Part shown: piece by piece, positions 44,601-53,553 of the stretch
Position numbering within the stretch: the stretch's first letter is position 1
Layout of the letters: each line of letters starts with the position of its first letter
Assembly (NCBI GenBank): GCA_022414725.1
Contig: CM039467.1
Location: forward strand, 9,410,911-9,474,910
From: Microglena sp. YARC
Lineage: Eukaryota > Chlorophyta > Chlorophyceae > Chlamydomonadales > Chlamydomonadaceae
Direction: 5' to 3'
Length of the DNA stretch: 64,000 bases
Notes under the pieces: model-generated
The model's database searches: none
Told to the model about the DNA's origin: nothing
Seen by the model: only the letters and a program-made list of their open reading frames with translations
Program-made: the position numbers and the translations under genes

Positions 44601-46962
44601 ATACTGACAATTATCAGAATTATCAGAAATGGCTGTAGTAAATAACCTACTGGCTTGTATCATCAGCACCCAGTACATTTCGGAGTACTCGATTCTCAGG
44701 CCCAAATGTAAAAATTCTGAGGCCAAATTCCGAGGCCTAATTCCTAGGCCAAAATCCGAGGCCAAATTCCTAGGCCAAAATCCGAGGCCAAATTCCGAGG
44801 CCAAATTCCGAGGCCAAATTCCGAGGCCAAATTCCGAGGCCAAATTCCGAAGCCAAATTCCGAGGCCAAATTCCGAGGCCAAATTCTCGGGGCCAAATTC
44901 CGAGGCCGAATTCCGAGGCCAAATTCTCGGGGCCAAATTCTCAAGTTTAGGGTACGAACAACTAACTCTATGAAGTGTTTTGAAATCTAAATCATCTTCA
45001 GTTATTGACCTACTTCCTTGCATCATCAGCCCCCCCCCCCCCCCCCCCCCCCATCCCACCCCCCCCCACACACACCACTCAACAGGCAAACAAGTCTCAG
45101 AAGTGCTATGCTTGCTATCATCAGCCCCGCCCCCCCCCCCCCCACCACCCCTCCCACCCACCCCCTCCCACCACCCCCCCACACACCACTCAACAGGCAA
45201 ACAAGTCTCAGAAGTGGCTATGCTTGCTACCCCTTTTTGAGCCAAGCACCTTCTTGCACCTAGCACCAATCTTTGCAGCGGCAGTTATTGGCCTACTTGC
45301 TTGCATCATCAGCACCCACCCACCCACCCACCCCCCCTCCCGGCCCCCCACACACACCACTCACAGGTCAAAAAGTCTCAGAAGTGGCTATGCTTGCTAC
45401 CCTTTTTGAGCCAAGCACCTTCTTGCACCTAGCACCAATCTTTGCAGCGGCAGTTATTGACCTACTTGCTTGCATCATCAGCACCCAGCATGATGGCATG
45501 GCCATATATATATATACTTATTTATTAACAGGAATGCCTCCATATATATTAATATTAATACATGACCCACTTGCTTGCATCATCAGCACCCAGCATGATG
45601 GCATGGCCATATATATGTATACTTATTTATTAACAGGAATGCCTCCATATATATTAATATTAATACATGACCTACTTGCTTGCATCATCAGCACCCAGCA
45701 TGATGGCATGGCCATATATATACTTGTTTATTAACAGGAATGCCTCCATATATATTAATATTAATACATGACCTACTTGCTGGCATCATCAGCACCCAGC
45801 ATGATGGCATGGCCATATACATACTTGTTTATTAACAGGAATGCCTCCATATATATTAATATTAATACATGACCTACTTGCTTGCATCATCAGCACCCAG
45901 CATGATGGCAAGGCCATATATATATATACTTATTTATTAACAGGAATGCCTCCATATATATTAATATTAATACATGACCTACTTGCTTGCATCATCAGCA
46001 CCCAGCATGATGGCATGGCCATATATATACTTGTTTATTAACAGGAATGCCTCCATATATATTAATATTAATACATGACCTACTTGCTGGCATCATCAGC
46101 ACCCAGCATGATGGCAAGGCCATATATATATATACTTATTTATTAACAGGAATGCCTCCATATATATTAATATTAATACATGACCTACTTGCTTGCATCA
46201 TCAGCACCCAGCATGATGGCATGGCCATATATATACTTGTTTATTAACAGGAATGCCTCCATATATATTAATATTAATACATGACCTACTTGCTGGCATC
46301 ATCAGCACCCAGCATGATGGCATGGCCATATATATATACTTATTTATTAACAGGAATGCCTCCATATATATTAATATTAATACATGACCTACTTGCTGGC
46401 ATCATCAGCACCCAGCATGATGGCATGGCCATATATACACTTATTTATTAACAGGAATGCCTCCATATATATTAATATTAATACATGACCTACTTGCTGG
46501 CATCATCAGCTCCCAGCATGATGGCACGGCCAACCAACAGGCAAGCATTCTGACAATTCTCAGTTTCCTCAGAAATGGCTATAGTACGTGACCTCCTTGC
46601 TCGCATCATCAGCAACCATCATGATGGCACAGCCACATAAACATATATTTACTTATATATGAACATTACTAAAACACACACTTGCTTGCATCATCAGCTC
46701 CCAGCATGATGGCACGGCCACATAAACATATATTTACTTATATATGAACATTACTAAAACACGCACTTGCTTGCATCATCAGCACCCAGCATGATGGCAT
46801 GGCCACCCACCAGGCCATCCTTGCGGTACATTTCAGAGTACCAGGAGCTGGGCTTGTCTGACACAAAGTTCGTCTTCAATGCAGCCTCATCTTTACTGCG
46901 GGGGTAGGGCGTGTGGGGGTGGGTGGGTGGGTGCGGCAGTGATGGAGGTGGTGGTGTGTGTT

Positions 46963-47005
<43 letters not shown>

Positions 47006-47877
47006 CAGCCAAAGCCAGCCTCATCTTTACTGCGGTAGTGGTGGTGGTAGTGGGGGCGGTGGTGGGGGTAGTGGGTGGGTTGGGGTGGGTGTGGGTGTGG
47101 ATGGGGTCGCCATCCACACCCACCAGGCCAGCCTTGCGGTACATTTCAGAGTACCAGGAGCTGGGCTTGTCTGACACAAAGTTTGTCTTCAATGCAGCCT
47201 CGTCTTTACTGTGGTGGCGTGGGTGGGTGGGTGGGTGGGTGGCCATGCCTATTAATGAAGCGGGATCTCACACTTGGATGACCACGTGTGAAGGAGGAAT
47301 CCACACTTCAAGCACTAAGAATAAAAGAGGATTTCACTCTTTGCTTCCTATCAATGAAGCGGGATCTCACAATTATATGACTACTTATGAAGGAGGATTT
47401 CACACTTCAAGCACTAAGAATAAAAGAGGATTTCACTCTTTAGTTTCTATTAATGAGGCGGGATCTTACAATTATATGACTACTTATGAAGGAGGATTTC
47501 ACACTTCAAGCACTAATAATAAATGGGGATTTCCCACTTCAATTACTACAGCTTTGGTTATAATAAAACTAAAATGGGAGGGGACATGTAAAGAAGAAAA
47601 AGAAGAAAAAAAGCGTTGCACTAATCCTACTGGGAGTACTCACGCTGAATCTTTAGAAAGGTCGTTCAGCGTGGAGCCTACAATTTGCTTCACCTTGCCC
47701 TATGGATTGGTGGAGGGGGGTGGGGGGTGGGGGGGGGGGGGGGGGGGGGGGGGGGTATTGGTAGAACAGGGGATGTATGTCACAGTCCAGGGGTAGGCCA
47801 AATAGACTGGGGTGTGTATTGGTGGAACAGGGGGTGTATTGGTGGAGGGGGGGGGGGGGGAGGGAGGGGGGGGGGGG

Positions 47878-47912
<35 letters not shown>

Positions 47913-49357
47913 GGGGGGTGTATCGGTGGAACAGGGGGTGTATGCATGTTACAGTCCAGGGGTAGGCCAAATAGACTGGGGTGTGTGTTGGTGGAACAGG
48001 GTGTGTGTATTGGTGGGACCATCTGAATGGTGGAATATCAAGGAGTGGAATTGCAGGCAGCAGTGCAGTGTGCTGCACCTTGACCTGTAGAGTGGAGTAA
48101 GCAGGGGGTGTGCATTGGTGGAACAGGGTGAGTGTGTTGGCTGGAACAGGGTGAGTTGTGTTGGCGGAACAGGGGTGAGTGTGTTGGTGGAACAGGGAGA
48201 GTGTGTTGGTGGAACAGGGTGAGTGTGTTGGTGGAACAGGGTGAGTGTGTTGGTGGAACAGGGTGAGTGTGTTGGCGGAACAGGGTGAGTGTGTTGGTGG
48301 AACAGGGTGAGTGTGTTGGTGGAACAGGGTGAGTGTGTTGGTGGAACAGGGTGAGTGCATTGGTGGAACAGGGTGAGTGTGTTGGTGGAACAGGGTGCGT
48401 GGTGAAATATCAAGGACGTGTGTGCATTAAAAAGTGTGGGCGTGGGCGTGGGCGTGGGCGTAGGTGTGGGCGTGGGCGTGGCGTGGGCATGGGCGTGGGC
48501 GTGGGCGTGGGCGTGGGCGTGGGCGTGGGCGTGGGCGTGGGTGTAGGTGTGGGCGTTGTGGTGTTGGTGTGGGCGTTGGCGTGGGCGTGGGCGTGGCGTG
48601 GGTGTATGTGTGGGCGTTGTGGTGTGGGCTTGGGCGTGGGCGTGGGCGTGGGCGTGGGCGTGGGCGAGGGCGTGGGCGTGGGCATGGGCGTGGGCGTGGG
48701 CGTGGGCGTGGGTGTAGGTGTGGGCGTTGTGGTGTTGGTGTGGGTGTAGGTGTGGGTTTGGGCGTGGGCATGAGCGTTGTGGTGTTGGTGTGGGTGTAGG
48801 TGAGGGTGAAGGTGTTGGCGTTGTGGTGTTGGTGTGGGTGTAGGTGTGGGTGTGGGTGTGGGTGTGGGTGTGGGCGTGGTGTGGTGTGGTATGGTGCGGT
48901 GTGGTGTGGTGTGGTGTGGTGTGGTGCGGTGCGTTGGGTTGCGTTGCGTTGCGTTGCGTTGTGGTGTGGTGTGGTGTGGTGTGGTGTGGTGTGGTGTGGT
49001 CCGTTGGAGTTGTGTGGTGTGGTGTGGTGGGGTGGTATGTGGTGTGGGATGGGGTGGTGGTGTGTTGCATTGAGTCGCATTGCGTTGGTGTGGTGGAGTG
49101 TGCTGTGTGGTGGGGTGGGGTGGGGTGGTATGTGGTGTGGTGTTACACTGAGTCACATTGTGTTGGTGTGGTGTGGAGTGGTGTGGGCAGTTTAGCTCAT
49201 ATTTAGCACCATGCAGTTGTACCTTGTGGATATCAATGCAAGGACGGAACTTGCTTCTGAGTCCAGTGCCAGGAGAAGCTGCTGCTGCTTTCACACTGCG
49301 AAGTCCTTGAGAAGTCGACGCAGCTGACTTGCTGACGGATGTATGCGCTGCCTGCAT
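34812..49357 (-). CDS. HISN3: HIS6/HISN3: BBM-II (ProFAR) isomerase, seven exons, plastid-type leader
   Basis: Exons on the minus strand: 49357-49223, 47699-47644, 46895-46767, 42787-42619, 38736-38654, 36831-36642, 34937-34812. They sum to 888 nt, 295 residues plus stop, with every GT-AG junction and phase consistent. The enzyme (EC 5.3.1.16) isomerises ProFAR to PRFAR in histidine synthesis. Residues 1-35 are Ser/Ala/Arg/Lys-rich without acids, typical of a transit peptide. Asp42 (CIDIHK) and Asp175 (LDLSC) are the predicted catalytic aspartates; GGG at 124-126, YAGGA at 247-251 and GSALDIFGG at 273-281 are phosphate-binding loops of the (beta/alpha)8 barrel. It resembles the eukaryotic HIS6 type more than bacterial HisA. 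Length is normal; what is odd is the 14.5-kb span. No operon-like partner. Confidence 0.94.
35140..35645 (-). mobile_element. LINE 3' fragment in HIS6 intron 6
   Basis: Minus strand: [20 protein letters not shown] (35569-35324), then the shared 3' UTR and a CATA-type tail at about 35140-35155. Same family as 28503-29580, inserted in the same orientation as the host gene. Confidence 0.8.
35900..36641 (-). repeat. HIS6 intron 6, donor-side copies of exon-6 end
   Basis: Four or so copies of TATGCTGGAGGGGCACGCAC-like sequence with GTAGGTTATAG donors (near 36108, 36203, 36435), two extending upstream into GAGCTGGCAGAGCTCTTGGG. AACACAAAACGGCAC tandems lie in between and at 35700-35820. Confidence 0.87.
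36642..36831 (-). CDS. HISN3: HIS6 exon 6
   Basis: [20 protein letters not shown] then [20 protein letters not shown] and [25 protein letters not shown] and YAGGA are conserved. Donor CTG|GTAGGT. Confidence 0.95.
36832..38653 (-). repeat. HIS6 intron 5: microsatellites and exon-6-start copies
   Basis: ATG trinucleotide tract next to the donor (38565-38635), G run at 38275-38310, a CTGAAAGAGTTAGCTGTCAC tandem (37615-37810), and partial copies of the exon-6 start at about 36958-37072, 37173-37230, 37327-37440 and 37565-37640, some retaining the acceptor (minus strand TTTTTAG then GTGGCAGACTTTCAGC). The sequence at 37800-38550 is otherwise unrecognised. Confidence 0.82.
38654..38736 (-). CDS. 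HISN3: HIS6 exon 5
   Basis: [20 protein letters not shown] then QYYVVTD plus AG; holds Asp175. Acceptor TTCAG, donor ACAG|GTGGGT; the split Arg codon is completed in exon 6. Confidence 0.94.
38737..42184 (-). repeat. HIS6 intron 4, 3.4-kb acceptor-side higher-order array
   Basis: About 13 copies of the exon-5 start (minus strand GAAGCTGGTTACCCAGGCGA then GGCTGGTGTTGGTCTTGAGC), spaced 190-470 bp, alternate with blocks of a 19-bp unit (plus strand GGTTGGGAGAAGGTGGTGA) and TTGG tetranucleotides. On the minus strand it is C/A/T-rich, like acceptor tracts. It yields spurious QPTNQPTN and [13 protein letters not shown]s. Confidence 0.93.
42185..42618 (-). repeat. HIS6 intron 4, donor-side copies of exon-4 end
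   Basis: Four diverged copies of GAAGACAAGCTAAAGGCTTT then GGTGAGTTC-like donors (minus strand) with TTTA-rich spacers. Confidence 0.88.
42619..42787 (-). CDS. HISN3: HIS6 exon 4
   Basis: [20 protein letters not shown] then [20 protein letters not shown] and [21 protein letters not shown] and HVIVTS-VF are hallmarks of the family. Acceptor CATAG at 42788-42789, donor TTG|GTGAGT. Confidence 0.95.
42788..44379 (-). repeat. HIS6 intron 3, acceptor-side array of exon-4 starts
   Basis: Eleven units of about 130 bp repeat, on the minus strand, CCACCCTGTCTAG then GGCCACTGCTTTCGAAGCGC and GGTGGAATGCAGCTGGGAGG, that is pyrimidine tract, AG and the first about 60 bp of exon 4. Confidence 0.93.
44380..46766 (-). 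repeat. HIS6 intron 3, donor-side array of exon-3 ends
   Basis: About 20 units carry the exon-3 end on the minus strand (GCCATCATGCTGGGTGCTGA then TGATGCAAGCAAGTAGG). Between about 45475 and 46500 the unit is a regular 100-105 bp with AT-rich spacer (TATTAATATTAATATATATG). 44700-44945 is a separate CCGAGGCCAAATT 15-bp array; 45030-45360 has C runs. Confidence 0.92.
46767..46895 (-). CDS. HISN3: HIS6 exon 3
   Basis: [20 protein letters not shown] then [20 protein letters not shown] and AS; matches the KTNFVS-PSS-Y motif of eukaryotic HIS6. Donor GCAA|GTGCGT. Confidence 0.94.
46896..47643 (-). repeat. HIS6 intron 2: exon-3 decoy and 99-bp coding-like tandem
   Basis: 47121-47217 is a near copy of the first 95 bp of exon 3 including its acceptor (CACAG|TAAAGA). 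47245-47540 has three 99-bp units (plus-strand reading [20 protein letters not shown] then [13 protein letters not shown]). TG and GTGGG microsatellites lie at 46905-47110. Confidence 0.88.
47644..47699 (-). CDS. HISN3: HIS6 exon 2
   Basis: [18 protein letters not shown] plus two bases of Ala; VKQIVGSTL is the family's second conserved block. Acceptor CATAG, donor AGC|GTGAGT. Confidence 0.92.
47700..49222 (-). repeat. HIS6 intron 1: stacked G/T-rich (plus strand) tandem arrays
   Basis: In plus-strand order: G runs at 47710-47910 with two short LINE 3' ends (GTCACAGTCCAGGGGTAGG-like at 47778 and 47950); a 24-bp array TTGGTGGAACAGGGTGAGTG (48110-48400, about 12 units); hexanucleotide GTGGGC (48430-48870); GTGGT pentanucleotide (48880-49190). 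Spurious ORFs cover all frames. Confidence 0.9.
49223..49357 (-). CDS. HISN3: HIS6 exon 1: transit peptide and first beta strand
   Basis: ATG at 49357 begins [20 protein letters not shown]; the barrel starts at [10 protein letters not shown]. Donor AAG|GTACAA at 49222, phase 0. Confidence 0.92.
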
Positions 49358-49980
49358 CCTGTTACGATCTACAATCTATTATCGAAGGTAGTGGGGAAGA
49401 GGGAAAGGACGCGCAGGAGGCTGGGGATAACTGTGGGGGGAGTTCAGGGGGGGGGGGGGGGGTGGGGGGGGGGGGGGATAAGAGACGCAGCGGAAGCCAA
49501 ATTCTTGCTCGGTCGGATGTATATGGATTGTGTTTCCACGGTGTTCTGGGCCAGATAGAAGCTCCGAGAGGTATTCAACTGATTCTGAAATTAAAAGCTC
49601 GAATGGAAAGGCCTGAAAGATATCGCTGTTACTTATGGGAAGGAGCGGGCGTCAATCTGAATTGGGGAAGAGCGAGGGTGAAGCGTCGGCCGATACGATG
49701 CCAGCTGTGACCAAAGATCGAAGTCGTCCAATGGCGCTGGCAGCTGGCGCTGACATGTGAGGTTGGGTGGCGCCTCATGGAAGTTGGCCTAGGGCGTGAC
49801 GGGCCTAGCTGTAATGTTACGGTTGTAACCATCCCTATCGACGTTTTCGGCGATATTCATGGCTGCTGCGAGGAGCGGGAAAACACCAGTTCACTCTTCA
49901 ATAACCGCGACGAGGCAGTAAAGGACGAGGGGGGAGGGGAGGGGGAGGAGGAGCTGCTGTGAGGAGGAGGGATGACACCA
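49358..49980. other. Region upstream of HIS6
   Basis: Presumed HIS6 promoter side; no TATA box is obvious. Contains a G tract at 49446-49480 (34 G with one interruption). The plus-strand ORF at 49339-49710 overlaps the tract and is not supported. Confidence 0.4.
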
Positions 49981-51262
49981 TGTATGTATGCTGTTACAGT
50001 CCAGGGGTAGGGCAAATGAGCTAAAGGGACTTGCTCAACCGTGACAGAAGGGGCTTGAAACGAAGAAGCACTAATGAACTGAACCCCAGACAATTGTTTT
50101 ACCGACGGGGGCCCCGAGTTGCTGCAACAGTGAAAACTAAATTCTACGATTCAGCTACGATTATAATTTAATCATGACCCCCAATGGGATGACAATTTAA
50201 TTGTGCGGTTCGTATTGCATCTGCAATACAGTTTACGGTATTAGATATTTCCATACTTCGAAAGAATTGGAATTCATTACTTTAGTTTTGCTTGCTTCCT
50301 CGTGGGCGATGGGGCATAGGGACGAAGGGAACTAACGCAGTTGTTACACGTTGTACAAAATGGCGGCAATCAAGCTGAACTTGCCGATACTAGTAGCAAT
50401 CAGAGATGGTGGCACAAGGGCCTGCCTTAGCTACAATATAACGGACCTAGCTGGCGGATGGTATCCGCCAGTAGCCGGCCAGCGGCCCAGGGTACAGAAC
50501 CTGGCCGGGCCTACGCGTAGCTGAGGTCAGTATGGTACGACCTATAAGGCAAAACAATTACCAGCCCCATGATGGAGTCTTTATCAATCAACTCAGGTAC
50601 AATTTTCAATTTCTCAAGACACGATTTTCTATCCTCAGAATATAAAGGACATCCTAACATGAAAGGCATTTCATCTTGTATCATTCTTCTACCATCAACC
50701 AGTACCGGTTTACCATAGCACCTGCAAATTCCACCTGAAAGGGAGGGACTCCTATCTGATCCAACATTCCAATTGCGAGATCTAAAACGTAGTCTTGCTA
50801 TGCATTGAATAACATCCCTAATATTTTATAATAAGTGTGCACGTGGAACTATAGTTTCTATCCTATGACATCATCCAAGTCGTACAAGTAAAACCGGTAG
50901 ATTGAATACCGACTCCTTGGGTATCACCAAGTTTCCCGGGGGTCACTGACCTATCGTTTGCCAGTCAATGTATGTTATTTTAGAGATGCCGTTGCCATTT
51001 TTACCCCCGGCTTATTAGAGGTCTGCAACTATTTGGTCCCGAATAACCCAGCTACGAATAAAAAGAAACACCGAAACAATTCAAGAAGATAATCCTCACA
51101 CATTACACCTAGAGGAACTCCGTGCAAAGTTGCATTCGACGCTGGGGGCCTAGCAACGAACCCCCCATGATTTCTGAGACACTCTTGCTCAGTGACATCT
51201 GGTTATCCTGAAGAATATCAGAGAAGTATATAATGAGACACTTCATCTCTGAATGCATGGAT
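49981..51262 (-). mobile_element. LINE fragment (3' part), diverged
   Basis: From the (CATA)n-type tail at 49981 through CCGTCGGTAAAACAATTGTC (3' UTR) to degenerate coding sequence parallel to 29580-28750, for example the blocks at 50570-50700, 50845-51000 and 51170-51260. Many indels and no long frame. Interrupted at 51005-51165 by unrelated sequence. Confidence 0.75.
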
Positions 51263-51310
51263 CATGGTGGGTTTCGTTGCTAGGCCCCCAGCGTCGCAGT
51301 AACTTTGTAG
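51139..51310. repeat. Inverted repeat around a LINE segment
   Basis: GACGCTGGGGGCCTAGCAAC then GAACCCCCCATGAT (51139-51172) is mirrored by ATCATGGTGGGTTTCGTTGC then TAGGCCCCCAGCGTC (51262-51296), about 34 bp with two differences, with weaker pairing beyond (AACTTTG). Loop about 90 bp. Confidence 0.82.
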
Positions 51311-51464
51311 CAAATCATGGGCTGAGACTCAGAAAGCATTTTAAGGGGAGAGGAGTGCTACTTCTAGCGTTTTCGCGACCAATTTCAAATTAGAGTTGTC
51401 CCGACAAGCTATGTAAAATAACACCTAATCTCTGAATGCACGGACCATATAGTCAGTACAGTAC

Positions 51465-51648
51465 CAGGGTACTTCAGGAGGACCCCAGCCCTGCTGCTTG
51501 AGAAGCAACCAATTGTAGAGCCTGCGTCCTGCAAGGCAACGGACCCTTCCTTCTGGTCAACGGACCCTCCCCACGTTGCGTCCTGCGACGGAACGGACCC
51601 TTCTACATTGTGTCTGCAACGGAGGACGGAGCGTCTTGAACAACCCTG
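51465..51648. mobile_element. MITE family 2 copy
   Basis: CAGGGTACTTCAGGAGGACC through CTTCCTTCTGGTCAACGGAC to GCGTCTTGAACAACCCTG; best-preserved inverted ends of the family. Confidence 0.8.
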
Positions 51649-51764
51649 AAACCTTTAGACAAACCTTTAGTCAGTACGGTTCCTTACATGTAACAACACG
51701 CAGCATCTAGAACAACCTTGTTCCGAACATCTAAAATGAATTCCAATTACTCAAAACAAATTTC

Positions 51765-52336
51765 CAGGTATGGCAGCACGCAATTTCCATTTCAGCCGGC
51801 TAGGAGTAGGAGGCGAGGGCGAGGGTGAGGAGTGGAGTCATGATTGGATAGGACGTTGGGGGGCGGGAAGGAGGGGTGCTGGGCAGGGTTGGTGCTAGAG
51901 CGTGGTCTGAGGACAGGATTAGGAGGCGAGAGCGAGGATGAGGTACGGAAGCACGCTATCTCCCTTTCAGCCGGCTAGGAGTAGGAGGCAAGGGCGAGGG
52001 TGAGGGTCAGAGGTACAGGATTAGGAGGCGAGGGCGAGGATGAGGTACGGCAGCACGCAATCTTCCTTTCAGCTGGCTAGGAGTAGGAGGCAAGGGCGAG
52101 GGCTAGGGTCTCAGGTACAGGATTTGGAGGCGAGGGCGAGGATGAGGTACGGCAGCACGCAATCTTCCTTTCAGCTGGCTAGCTGCACACACCAGCAGGA
52201 CAGTACAGGTTATGGCGGCTTGTACGAGGAGAGGTACGGGCGGGTGAGGAGGCGTTCTAAACGACGTCGGGTGACAACTATGGGGTGGGCATTGTGGACA
52301 GCATGAACATGGAGTGAGCAAAGGTGAGAAGGGAGC

Positions 52337-52370
<34 letters not shown>

Positions 52371-52440
52371 GGGGGACCCCGAGAGTCACGAAGAGTTCAA
52401 ACCAGGTACGGCAGCACACAATCTCCCTTTCAGCCGGCTA
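51765..52440. repeat. About 110-190-bp tandem with GGCGAGGGCGAGG core
   Basis: Five units of GGTACGGCAGCACGCAATCT then TCCTTTCAGCTGGCTAGGAG then GAGGCGAGGGCGAGGATGAG. Between the fourth and fifth lies a G tract at 52339-52369. Confidence 0.85.
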
Positions 52441-52510
52441 GCTATCCTACAAGAAAAGTAAATCTGCACAACAGTCCACTAAGCTTCAAGGCCAGCATCA
52501 ACCCTGTTTA

Positions 52511-52694
52511 TTTTTTGGGCTACGCATAGCAGCTTCTAGGCAGCTCCTTTCACCCACCCGTGGGCCGAACCTGAAGCCAGCAAGTGTGTCTGAAAGCTGC
52601 CACGACAGGCATTTCAACGCAGCTGTAATATTAGGGCTTGGCTCAGTCGCGGGCTAATAAAGCTGGGTGGAGGCTGCTACGCGTAGCCAAAAAA
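52511..52694. mobile_element. MITE family 3 (long inverted ends)
   Basis: Ends TTTTTTGGGCTACGCATAGC and, inverted, TTTTTTGGCTACGCGTAGCA; no ORF, interior GGGCTTGGCTCAGTCGC. A second, 3'-truncated copy starts at 56390. Confidence 0.75.
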
Positions 52695-52855
52695 TGAAAC
52701 AGTGAGTGTCAATAGAAACTGAACACATGGTATGGTACCGTACTGAGCTTCCAAAACAGCCCCATGTAAGAGCCAGGTCTTTGCTGGCAGAGCCATGGCA
52801 GAGCAAAAGCAAAGTTGCTTAGCAAATGCACGTGTGTCAGTGCCGCAATTAAAAA

Positions 52856-53027
52856 GTAATGATTACGTCTGGTAGGGCGTGGTTTTAAGGGGGGCCTGTC
52901 TTACAGCGCTAGAGAGCGGGCTGCTACTTATCCTGGACAGTGCTATCATGGCGGTTGACAGCGACCGCGAACACTGAAGCGTAGGGATTCGAACCAGCAT
53001 CTTCTTCAGTCCAGCGTAATGACCAAA
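52856..53027 (-). mobile_element. tRNA-derived SINE
   Basis: Minus-strand head with TGGACTGAAGAAGATGC and a perfect B box GGTTCGAATCC, then the body GTTCGCGGTCGCTGTCAACC, CCGCTCTCTAGCG and CACGCCCTACCAGACGT. The TGAAGA anticodon-loop region again suggests tRNA-Phe ancestry. Confidence 0.83.
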
Positions 53028-53069
53028 CAAAACCTATCATGATTGACTTTCCTAAGCAGCATAAAGCGT

Positions 53070-53530
53070 GATCATCCGGTAGTACCTCTCGTACCGGGTA
53101 CTAGGTAGTACCGCTAGTACCGGGTAATAGGTATTACAGCCAGTTCTGGTACTAGGCAGTACTGCTCGTACCGGGTACTAGGTAGTACCGCTAGTACCGG
53201 GTAATAGGTATTACAGCCAGTTCTGATATTAGGCAGTACTGCTAGTACCGGGTACTAGGTAGTACCGCTAGTACCGGGTAATAGGTATTACAGCCAGTTC
53301 TGGTACTAGGCAGTACTGCTAGTACCGGGTACTAGGTAGTACCGCTAGTACCGGGTAGTAGGTATTACAGCCAGTTCTGGTACTAGGCAGTACTGCTAGT
53401 ACCGGGTACTAGGTAGTACCGCTAGTACCGGGTAGTAGGTATTACAGCCAGTTCTGGTACTAGGCAGTACTGCTAGTACCGGGTACTAGGTAGTACCGCC
53501 AGTACCGGGTAGGAGGTAGTACAGCTTTCA
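53070..53530. repeat. About 76-bp palindromic minisatellite (GGTACTAGGTAGTACC)
   Basis: Six units of TAGTACCGGGTACTAGGTAG then TACCGCTAGTACCGGGTAAT then AGGTATTACAGCCAGTTCTG. Rich in overlapping GTAC palindromes; ends about 25 bp from the LRR stop codon. Confidence 0.9.
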
Positions 53531-53553
53531 CGGAGCACTAGATAGAACTGCTT

